Source: Chitinophagales bacterium
GTDB taxonomy: Bacteria > Bacteroidota > Bacteroidia > Chitinophagales > JAHDHT01
DNA: 12,543 nt
Assembly: GCA_020631175.1 (NCBI GenBank)
Contig: JAHDHT010000002.1
Location: 32,379 to 44,921, forward strand
Direction: 5' to 3'
Below, one piece after another: positions 6,973 through 12,543 of the stretch (position 1 is its first letter; every line of letters begins with the position of its first letter). The notes below the pieces were generated by a model. It was not told where the DNA came from, did not search any database, and worked only from the letters and a program-made list of their open reading frames with translations. A program made the position numbers and the translations under genes.

Positions 6973-7479
6973 ATGCAAAAACAAGCAATTCTTGATTTCC
7001 TTCATAAAAAACTGAACAGTGAAAAATCGGCTATTTTCAATCTCGAACATGAGAAAATGAGTGTCTTACCAACTCTTGATCTGGCTTTTGGCGAAAACAA
7101 CATTTATTCAAAGCAAATTAATGACCTTAATTATATTGAACGCAATAGCCTGGAAGAACTGTATCCCAAAATTGTAAGGGATGTGGAGGCAACAGAACAT
7201 ACCTTTTTCGAATCACTACAAAATATATTCAGACAGGTTGAATTGCTCGATGATGCTTCTATCGAAAAAATAAAGGCAAGAAACGAGCAGAATAAAATGA
7301 AGCAAATCAAAGACACACTTCAAAATCATTTAACCGGAAACCAGATAAAAGAATTACAAGCGCTTGCACTTTCTGATAATGATCAATCACAGCTGGTTGA
7401 ATATATTCGTTCATTCGACTATGAACCGGTATTAAATATTCTCGCTGAAATTTTACGGATGGATGATGTTTGGGATTAA
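6973..7479 (+). CDS. Unidentified helical cytoplasmic protein, 168 residues
   Basis: I do not recognise this family. The protein has no signal peptide, membrane segment or cysteine. It is charged and predicted mostly helical. Residues about 85-125, around SIEKIKARNEQNKMKQIKDTL, could form a coiled coil or long amphipathic helix. It ends in the acidic, aromatic RMDDVWD. The start is the ATG at 6973; nearby ATGs at 6963 and 6969 are in other frames. TAAATTTA at 6922-6929 is an imperfect -7 box (last base A instead of G). The gene is divergent from the TlpA-like gene and converges on the SprB-repeat gene, separated from it by a strong hairpin, so it is probably a single-gene transcript. Normal codon use and clean flanking signals make it a likely real gene. 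Function cannot be proposed. Confidence 0.8.
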   Translation: MQKQAILDFLHKKLNSEKSAIFNLEHEKMSVLPTLDLAFGENNIYSKQINDLNYIERNSLEELYPKIVRDVEATEHTFFESLQNIFRQVELLDDASIEKIKARNEQNKMKQIKDTLQNHLTGNQIKELQALALSDNDQSQLVEYIRSFDYEPVLNILAEILRMDDVWD

Positions 7480-7481
7480 AA

Positions 7482-7512
7482 AAAGCCGAAATCAAAAATT
7501 GATTCCGGCTTT
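7482..7512. terminator. Bidirectional Rho-independent terminator
   Basis: AAAGCCG (7482-7488) pairs with CGGCTTT (7506-7512). After an A/C mismatch, AATCAA (7490-7495) pairs with TTGATT (7499-7504) around an AAA loop, giving a 13-base-pair stem with one mismatch. It lies 3 bases after the stop of the 168-residue gene and 20 bases from the stop of the convergent SprB-repeat gene. The run of seven T reading on the minus strand makes it strongest for the SprB-repeat gene; on the plus strand the T tract is short. Confidence 0.85.
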
Positions 7513-7531
7513 AATTCTCTTATCAAAAATT

Positions 7532-9814
7532 TTAGTAGGTGACAATAAAATTATCACTGTACTGATGATCTTTATTGTAAAGTCTGAAAATATAATTTCC
7601 TTCAGGTAAGGTTGTCGTTTTAATTTGATGCCCTTGGTTAAAATCAACAACTTCAATTTGTTCGGCGTAAAGTATCCGTCCGCTCATGTCGATGATTTCA
7701 CCAAAATATGTTCCCGGCTCTGTCGCTTCAATTAATAAGTCAATTATTTTGGGACTAATCACGCCCAAATTATAATTAACAAAATTAAAGGTTAAGGTAA
7801 ACACCAGTACATTCGCGCTGCTCTCATAAGCACAGCCCAAATCATCTGTGTAGACATAATCAATCTCATGCATTCCTGGTGGAACAAGTGTTGGATTAAA
7901 TGCATTAAATACTACTCCGTCTCCTTCGAACACCCCACCCGGAGGGTCTGCGCTTAGAACAAATGGTGTTGCACCGCTGGTAATAATTACACCGTTCGAA
8001 TTTGTATTATTAATTACTGGCTCTACAGGATCTGAAACATTAATTGTAACATCAAACATGTTAACATTTCCATAATTATCTGTTCCTGTAACAGTGTAGG
8101 TAGTAGTTATAGATGGCTCAGCCACTACATAAGAACTTGAAGGGTCAGACAAACCAATGGCAGGTGACCATACATAACTATTTGCACCCTGTGCAAATAA
8201 TTCAACATACTCGCCCGGACATAAATTAAAGTCCTGATTACTGTTTGCTGAAACAACACTTACCACAGGTTGATCTGTTACATTTAAGTAAACCCAGGCA
8301 TTATCACAAAAGCCATGATCCGTACAAATTTCATATTCGAAACTATCTAAACCAACAAATCCCTGATTGTTGTAATAATAAATACGTTTGTTATTGCTAA
8401 AACCACTGTAGTAATCCGGATATGCAGAACCGTTTTCAGGGATGGTTAAAATATTAATTGAAGCAATATCTGCACCAGACGGATCGGTATCGTTGATCAT
8501 AACCTCAAGATAGGTCCCTCCAAAGTTGTAAACATCAATGTAATCGTCAAAGCAATTAATCTTTCCATTGCAATCGTCATGAACTGTAATTTCTGTTTCC
8601 ATATTACAACCATATCCATCCGAAACGGTAACGGTATAGGTACCGGCAGTAAGATTTGAGGGGTCTTCAACAGTTTGAGCGGTATTGGTCCAGCTGTAAG
8701 AATAGTTATCATCAAGACCACCATAAATAGTTAAGTCAATTGCTCCATCATTTTGATCACAAGCTGTTCCTTCAGTACTTACATAGGTGTACATTTGAGT
8801 TTGGACAGAAACCCATGTGTTTTCAATTGAAGTACATAGTGTATTATTATCCGTAACAATTGCATAATACCTTCCATAAGGCAGGTTATTTATTACAGGG
8901 CCTGTTTGACCACTTGCCCAGACAACGCTATAATTTGAACCGGCAAATCCCAAGTTAACTTCAGCCATACCATCTTCAATTCCGGTACAGGTTTGATTAG
9001 CTGTATTTGTTGGAAAAGTAGTGTTCGGGTCGCTTTCTATTTCAAAATCAAATTCAAACGGACATTCAGTGCCAAACTGCACATCCATATATGTTCCTGA
9101 AATTGTATAAACGCCTGCTGATAAATTATTTAACTCCAGGTCATTTGCTCCATGGCTCCATTCATAATCTAATACCTGGTTTCCTTGTAATTCCAAGGAA
9201 AGACTTCCATCATTACCACCACAAGATGGATTTGTTCTGGAGAGCTCATTGAAGTACACACCATACCAACACGGTCCGTATGTGGGTTGTATCCATGCGA
9301 GTTCTTCTTTTGTAAAACCATATTCAACCGCCCAGTCTAATATGTCTTTGTTTTTTATTTCAAATACATAAGCCAGATTTTCCTCTTCCTTAATAGAAGT
9401 AGCAACATGGCCATAACCGGTTTCCAGCATAATATGACCTACAGCACAGTGTGTTTGATGATTGTCAATAAAAACAGGTGTTCTTTCTGCTTTGTGATTA
9501 TTAATTGGAAACAAACCTCGATCTGCATAAGCTTTTAAGATGTCTAAACCTTCTTCCCGTTTTTGTTGAACTTCGGCATCAAGCATTAAATCACTTTTCA
9601 ACCTTAATGATTGCTCAACCAGATTTAAATGCAACTTTATAATCTCCTGTTCACTGGTTATTTGTCTCTTTTCTTTTAATACAGGAAATGCATCCTGCGA
9701 AATTTTACCCCATTCGCTATTTATGTCCAATAATTGATAGTAGACCGTCTTTTGACCATTAACAGAGCCAAACGATAGCAACAATCCTGCGATGATAATT
9801 GATAAATATTTCAT
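7532..9814 (-). CDS. Secreted multidomain SprB-repeat protein with N-terminal HCAVG domain and T9SS type A sorting tail
   Basis: A 760-residue predicted exported protein, probably surface-attached or released through the type IX secretion system. Signal peptide: MKYLSIIIAGLLLSFGSVNG with cleavage before Q21. Residues about 110-180 hold a compact domain with FIDNHQTHCAVGHIM (115-129), then DILDWAVEYG and ELAWIQPTYGP. I associate this pattern with other secreted bacterial proteins but know no function. Three SprB-like repeats follow (about 198-260, 276-338, 350-412), each with a 'DG', a central tryptophan (W219, W299, W375) and an L-x-G-x-Y-x-x-x-x turn such as LTAGTYTVTVSD. Next are a cadherin-like beta domain (about 421-512), an Ig/PKD-like module (about 516-594) and another beta module (596-672). 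The end (about 683-760), with DMSGRILY and LPEGNYIFRLYN, is a type A sorting domain. Likely role: adhesion or gliding-type surface protein, by analogy only. Probably monocistronic. Confidence 0.9.
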   Translation of the reverse strand: MKYLSIIIAGLLLSFGSVNGQKTVYYQLLDINSEWGKISQDAFPVLKEKRQITSEQEIIKLHLNLVEQSLRLKSDLMLDAEVQQKREEGLDILKAYADRGLFPINNHKAERTPVFIDNHQTHCAVGHIMLETGYGHVATSIKEEENLAYVFEIKNKDILDWAVEYGFTKEELAWIQPTYGPCWYGVYFNELSRTNPSCGGNDGSLSLELQGNQVLDYEWSHGANDLELNNLSAGVYTISGTYMDVQFGTECPFEFDFEIESDPNTTFPTNTANQTCTGIEDGMAEVNLGFAGSNYSVVWASGQTGPVINNLPYGRYYAIVTDNNTLCTSIENTWVSVQTQMYTYVSTEGTACDQNDGAIDLTIYGGLDDNYSYSWTNTAQTVEDPSNLTAGTYTVTVSDGYGCNMETEITVHDDCNGKINCFDDYIDVYNFGGTYLEVMINDTDPSGADIASINILTIPENGSAYPDYYSGFSNNKRIYYYNNQGFVGLDSFEYEICTDHGFCDNAWVYLNVTDQPVVSVVSANSNQDFNLCPGEYVELFAQGANSYVWSPAIGLSDPSSSYVVAEPSITTTYTVTGTDNYGNVNMFDVTINVSDPVEPVINNTNSNGVIITSGATPFVLSADPPGGVFEGDGVVFNAFNPTLVPPGMHEIDYVYTDDLGCAYESSANVLVFTLTFNFVNYNLGVISPKIIDLLIEATEPGTYFGEIIDMSGRILYAEQIEVVDFNQGHQIKTTTLPEGNYIFRLYNKDHQYSDNFIVTY
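8570..9226 (-). repeat. Three tandem SprB-type protein repeats
   Basis: Residues 197-415 of the secreted protein contain three units of about 65-75 residues. Each opens with a Cys and 'DG' (GGNDGSLSL, GIEDGMAEV, DQNDGAIDL), has a Tyr/Val-x-Trp core (YEWS, VVWA, YSWT) and closes with L-(S/P/T)-(A/Y)-G-x-Y followed by a short strand. The units are divergent in sequence, so this is an old protein-level repeat, not a recent DNA duplication. Confidence 0.75.
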
Positions 9815-9868
9815 AAGTGTATTATTTAATACTACAATTATACGCTGTTACATTCTGTGATTTCCCCA

Positions 9869-9876
9869 CAAAATTA
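9869..9876 (-). promoter_or_regulatory. Probable -7 promoter element of the SprB-repeat gene
   Basis: Read on the minus strand, 9876-9869 is TAATTTTG, an exact TAnnTTTG match, 54 bases upstream of the ATG of the secreted protein gene. It would give a leader of roughly 45-50 bases. A TTTG on the same strand at 9905-9902 is the only nearby -33 candidate, but its spacing (about 25 bases) is longer than usual. Confidence 0.45.
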
Positions 9877-9896
9877 CGATATTGTTTCTACTTATA

Positions 9897-9913
9897 TGGC
9901 GCAAATGACGCCA
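9897..9913. repeat. Inverted repeat TGGCG-N7-CGCCA in a divergent promoter region
   Basis: TGGCG (9897-9901) and CGCCA (9909-9913) are perfect complements separated by CAAATGA. The element stands out as a GC-rich island in an AT-rich gap. It lies 28 bases before the TTG start of the 469-residue protein and upstream of the -7 box of the opposite gene, so it could be an operator for either gene or a hairpin in the leader of the plus-strand gene. Confidence 0.45.
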
Positions 9914-9941
9914 CAACTTATTGATTATCAATTAAAATATA

Positions 9942-11351
9942 TTGAAAAGTAAGCTAATAAATTTGATCGGTTCTCTTTCCAAAAAGCAAAAAACAGCTCT
10001 TGAAGTGGAAGTTTTTGCTTACTGGAAAGCAAAAAAACCTGAATTATATGCGCTTTGCAAAATATTATGCTCCAAATCAGATGAGTGGTTTAATCAACTG
10101 GAAGAGGAAGTAGAGCTCTATCATGCTGTATATCAAAACACAGATTATGACGACTTGAAATGGAGGCGATTAAAGTCGGCTTTACTCAAGCAAGTCTATC
10201 ATTTTTTAAGTCATGATCAGTTCAATAAAACAGAAAGTAAAAAACGAATATTTTTAATTCAATCATTACTTGATCTTGAATTAGATAAACATAGTCGTTT
10301 AGAGTTGCTCAACTATGAAAAAGGAAGAACATCAGAAGAATCTTTCACTGAATACTTTAATCATTACAGAGCTTCTATTTTAAATCTATCATACAATGAA
10401 CGCTATGGGGACCGTTTTAATCTGGAACCACTTACTGATGCATTTGACAAATTGGAACAATTTTATGTTTTTGAAAAACTAAAATTAATCTGTGCCCGAT
10501 TTTCATTTCGACAAATTGGTGCTGATAGAGAATTTTATCAGCAGCTCGTTCAATTTGTAAATAATTTAAAAAAGGAAGATTTAGAAAATGATAAAGCTGT
10601 TTATACTTATTATGTAGCTGCTAATTTATTAATTCAGGAAGAGAAAGAAAGTTGGTTTAACACCTTAAAACAACTGCTCGAAAAACACTTTAACATCTTT
10701 GCAGAAGGTGAAATTAGAGATCTGTCTTTAATGGCCATTAATTATTGTGTAAGGTGTATTAATGCCGGTAATCTTGAATTTTTATTTACACTTTTTGAAT
10801 TATATGATTTTTCAATAAAAAATAAATCACTTTTTCAAAATGGTGAACTTTCACCATGGACATTTAAAAACTTTATTTCTTGTGGATTAAGAATTGAAAA
10901 GTATGATGAAATAGAAACCTTTATAAATGAGTATAGCAACTTCCTTCCTGAAGAAGAAAAAGAAAATGCCATCACATATAATATGGCAAAACTTCATTTC
11001 TCAAAAGGAGACTTTTATAAAGTCTTACGTTTGTTACAATATGTGGAGTATACGGATATATTTTATAACCTGGATGCCAAAACACTTTTATTAAAAACAT
11101 TTTATGAGTTAGATGAGCAGGAGGTGATGAGTTCTTTATTGAATAGCTTTCAAAAGTTGTTGCAAAGGAAAAAGAACTTGTCTGCTAACCGGTTAAAAAA
11201 TTATAAGAACTTTCTTCGCCTGTTTAAAAAGCTAAGTAGAAGTGCTTACCGGAAAAAAGAATTAAGACTTCAATTAAAGGATGAGATTGTTTCTACTAAA
11301 AATGTAGCTGATAAAAACTGGTTGATTCAAAAAATTAATGAAATCCTTTAA
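9942..11351 (+). CDS. Unidentified large all-helical cytoplasmic protein, 469 residues
   Basis: I cannot name this protein. It has no signal peptide or membrane helix and appears helical from end to end, with a TPR/HEAT-like rhythm of paired helices, e.g. AITYNMAKLHFSKGDFYKVL (residues about 342-361) in TPR style. It is rich in Lys, Glu, Phe, Tyr and Leu, and the C-terminus is strongly basic (QKLLQRKKNLSANRLKNYKN and on). I associate long, lone, helical proteins of this kind with Saprospiria-type genomes, from general familiarity. The start must be the TTG at 9942: a stop (TAA at 9933-9935) lies three codons upstream in frame and there is no in-frame ATG before the middle of the protein. It is divergent from the SprB-repeat gene. 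The next gene starts within 50 bases but has its own -7 box. A scaffolding or protein-binding role is plausible only from the helical-repeat look. Confidence 0.8.
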   Translation: MKSKLINLIGSLSKKQKTALEVEVFAYWKAKKPELYALCKILCSKSDEWFNQLEEEVELYHAVYQNTDYDDLKWRRLKSALLKQVYHFLSHDQFNKTESKKRIFLIQSLLDLELDKHSRLELLNYEKGRTSEESFTEYFNHYRASILNLSYNERYGDRFNLEPLTDAFDKLEQFYVFEKLKLICARFSFRQIGADREFYQQLVQFVNNLKKEDLENDKAVYTYYVAANLLIQEEKESWFNTLKQLLEKHFNIFAEGEIRDLSLMAINYCVRCINAGNLEFLFTLFELYDFSIKNKSLFQNGELSPWTFKNFISCGLRIEKYDEIETFINEYSNFLPEEEKENAITYNMAKLHFSKGDFYKVLRLLQYVEYTDIFYNLDAKTLLLKTFYELDEQEVMSSLLNSFQKLLQRKKNLSANRLKNYKNFLRLFKKLSRSAYRKKELRLQLKDEIVSTKNVADKNWLIQKINEIL

Positions 11352-11375
11352 TACTAATCTATGCTTTAAAGAGTT

Positions 11376-11383
11376 TATCTTTG
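11376..11383 (+). promoter_or_regulatory. Probable -7 promoter element of the small lipoprotein gene (TATCTTTG)
   Basis: TATCTTTG is an exact TAnnTTTG match, in the extended form TTTATCTTTGC that I associate with Bacteroidota promoters. It ends 16 bases before the ATG at 11400. Transcription would start near 11388-11391, too late for the ATGs at 11388 and probably 11391 to serve as normal starts, which favours the third ATG. No clear -33 box is visible. Confidence 0.55.
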
Positions 11384-11399
11384 CAGAATGATGAATCAT

Positions 11400-11735
11400 A
11401 TGAAATACTTCACTTTTATATTATTTAGTTTTTTATGTCTAAGCATTTTTTCTTCCTGTGAAGAATTTGAATATATAAATGTCTTTTTTGATCGAACAGA
11501 ATGTGCTGAGCCCTGGCATGTTGAAGATGCTTCAGCATCAGAATATGGTGACAATGCCTTATTATACCTTGCAAGTCAGGGAATTGATGTAAGGTCAAGA
11601 AATTTTGATAGTCAGGGACCTGATGCTGACCCAGGTTGCACCGGTTGCAGCTGCACAACCGGTGATCGTCTTATTGTTGATGTCAATAAAACCGACCTTG
11701 ATGCAATTAAACTGTTAGGGTTTTACGAAGACTAA
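11400..11735 (+). CDS. Small cysteine-containing lipoprotein with CxxCxC motif, unknown function
   Basis: From the ATG at 11400 the protein has 111 residues and begins with a lipoprotein signal: MKYFTFILFSFLCLSIFSSC, with the lipid-modified cysteine at residue 20, followed by acidic EE. Upstream in-frame ATGs at 11388 and 11391 are alternatives, but the promoter box argues for 11400. The mature part is about 90 residues, acidic, with a conserved-looking RTECAEPW (32-39), a helical YGDNALLYLASQGIDV stretch, and GCTGCSCTTGDRLIV (79-93). Cys35, Cys80, Cys83 and Cys85 could form disulfides or bind a metal. I have seen similar Bacteroidota proteins with the C-x-PW and CxxCxC pairing but know no assigned function. 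It is probably anchored in the outer membrane or facing the periplasm. It ends 14 bases from the convergent lipase-like gene, with no terminator visible between them. Confidence 0.8.
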   Translation: MKYFTFILFSFLCLSIFSSCEEFEYINVFFDRTECAEPWHVEDASASEYGDNALLYLASQGIDVRSRNFDSQGPDADPGCTGCSCTTGDRLIVDVNKTDLDAIKLLGFYED

Positions 11736-11749
11736 GCGAAGTTGCCAAA

Positions 11750-12543
11750 TTAATCAAACACAATTACTGAAACCCCATTAGAAGAAGATGGCCAGTGTGG
11801 TGCGGCTAATTTCCTTCCATTAAATTCATATATGGAATACAGTTCTTCTGAACCCTCGAAATAGTAATCAACCGCATTCAAAAAGGGGCTGGTATCGAAT
11901 AAGCCTCCGTGGCTTACCAGATCAGACATTTGATTATCATTATCATATAAGAAGATAGCAATAGTGGTTTGGTCGGCAGAAGTAAATGCCGGGTTTGATA
12001 ATTCACTATCATTCACAAACAAGGTATCTCTTCCATTAACCACTGCCTGACTAGAAGTAAAAATTGCCTGTACAGCTTGTTGATCATCTGAGGGTAAGCC
12101 GGCCAATAATAAACCGGCAAGGGTACCCGGAGGTGGAATAGTTCTTAAATAAACCAATGCATTATCGTGTAAAAATCCTTCCCGATAGTAATGCACGATT
12201 CTGTCAGAAGGATCTGCATTATTAGTTACTACAAATTCGTAGTGTCTGCAGGAAGGAAGACTAACCGGTCCCCATGTGCCATCAACTGATGTGTTAATCG
12301 AAAACTCCGGAAGTTCTGTTCTTCTAAGACCTGTCTCTGCAAAAACCGGATAAATATCTACAGTAGCATTTCCCAGTGGATTGTTTTCACCTAATGATAA
12401 TGCTTTTCCTGAAATGCTGACATTTTCCTGCGAGCTTACCTCAAGAGTGGCAGGACTTGCTCCATCATTAATAAACTGATAGATGCGATCAAAGCTTTCA
12501 ACTGCCGTTGCAACTTCATAATGATCTTTTCCTTCCAGCATTA
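11750..12543 (-). CDS. C-terminal part of a probable secreted lipase/esterase (5' end outside the window)
   Basis: The frame is open to the right edge, so the start is beyond the window. The visible part is about 264 residues. It opens with LEGKDHYEVATAVESFDRIYQFIN, which resembles the end of an alpha/beta-hydrolase domain, where the catalytic histidine of a Ser-Asp-His triad sits in a DHxEVATS-like context. After VSISGKALSL (about 41-50) comes a beta-rich module with NATVDIYPV, DGTWGPVSL, CRHYEFVV and VHYYREGF, then LVYLRTIPPPGTLAGLLLAGLP and a last domain ending NGRKLAAPHWPSSSNGVSVIVFD. I recall this order (hydrolase, Ig-like 'DGxWGP' module, closing domain) from bacterial lipases of the polyhydroxyalkanoate-depolymerase-like kind. 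The N-terminal nucleophile motif GxSxG cannot be seen here, so the enzyme call is an inference. No signal peptide can be checked. It is convergent with the small lipoprotein gene. Confidence 0.6.
   Translation of the reverse strand, partial: MLEGKDHYEVATAVESFDRIYQFINDGASPATLEVSSQENVSISGKALSLGENNPLGNATVDIYPVFAETGLRRTELPEFSINTSVDGTWGPVSLPSCRHYEFVVTNNADPSDRIVHYYREGFLHDNALVYLRTIPPPGTLAGLLLAGLPSDDQQAVQAIFTSSQAVVNGRDTLFVNDSELSNPAFTSADQTTIAIFLYDNDNQMSDLVSHGGLFDTSPFLNAVDYYFEGSEELYSIYEFNGRKLAAPHWPSSSNGVSVIVFD

Noticed and set aside
8497..8724. A 75-codon minus-strand open frame inside the SprB-repeat gene.
   Set aside because: It lies wholly within the long secreted-protein gene in another frame, has no start signal and reads as a low-complexity shadow.
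11425..11658. A 77-codon minus-strand frame opposite the lipoprotein gene, rich in Cys, His and Gln.
   Set aside because: It is antisense to a gene with a clear lipoprotein signal and promoter; its odd composition is that of the reversed complement.
1..12543. Defence system, prophage, transposon, integron or CRISPR content.
   Set aside because: No transposase, integrase, Cas, restriction or toxin-antitoxin gene, no tRNA-linked attachment site and no array of short repeats was found; the AlbA_2 domain alone is not enough to propose defence.

Overview
The window is AT-rich chromosomal DNA that looks like a member of the Bacteroidota. The evidence is a predicted secreted protein with SprB-type repeats and a C-terminal type IX secretion (T9SS) sorting tail, Bacteroidota-style promoter -7 boxes (TAnnTTTG), weak or absent Shine-Dalgarno sequences, TlpA-like proteins with a long N-terminal domain, and short lipoproteins ending their signal in SSC. 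The gene mix (SprB repeats, the HCAVG domain, a lone large helical protein) suggests Saprospiria or a relative, but that placement is inference from general familiarity, not from a marker gene.

Layout. Positions 1-2729 (+) hold the tail of an unidentified gene, then recR (recombinational repair), then a large glycosyltransferase whose start codon overlaps the recR stop. Positions 2730-4341 (+) hold guaB (IMP dehydrogenase), with a promoter box next to its start and a probable terminator after it. At 4497-4745 (+) is a small GlsB/YeaQ-type membrane protein. It converges with a two-gene minus-strand unit (6855 down to 4749): an exported TlpA-like thioredoxin-fold protein followed, 7 bases later, by an AlbA_2/Schlafen-type putative DNA-binding protein. 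At 6973-7479 (+) is a helical protein I cannot identify. It ends at a strong bidirectional hairpin terminator shared with a convergent 760-residue secreted SprB-repeat protein (7532-9814, -). Divergent from that gene is a 469-residue all-helical protein with a TTG start (9942-11351, +), then a cysteine-containing lipoprotein (11400-11735, +). The window closes with the C-terminal part of a probable secreted lipase/esterase (11750 to the edge, -).

How the genes work together. This is mostly a chromosomal mixture of housekeeping genes (recR, guaB) and cell-envelope or secreted proteins. I see no insertion sequence, integrase, tRNA, rRNA, CRISPR array or recognisable defence island. The most unusual object is the glycosyltransferase. 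Its N-terminal GT2 domain is followed by what reads as a whole polyprenyl-phosphate glycosyl-1-phosphate transferase scaffold (five membrane helices, Rossmann-like domain, re-entrant Ser-Pro helix, C-terminal end motif), from which the central catalytic segment is missing. Other points worth a second look are the HCAVG domain of the SprB protein, the CxxCxC lipoprotein, the paired AlbA_2/TlpA genes, and the repeated ACAG(A/T)GTGA motif between guaB and the GlsB-like gene. There is no gene-free stretch longer than about 155 bases.
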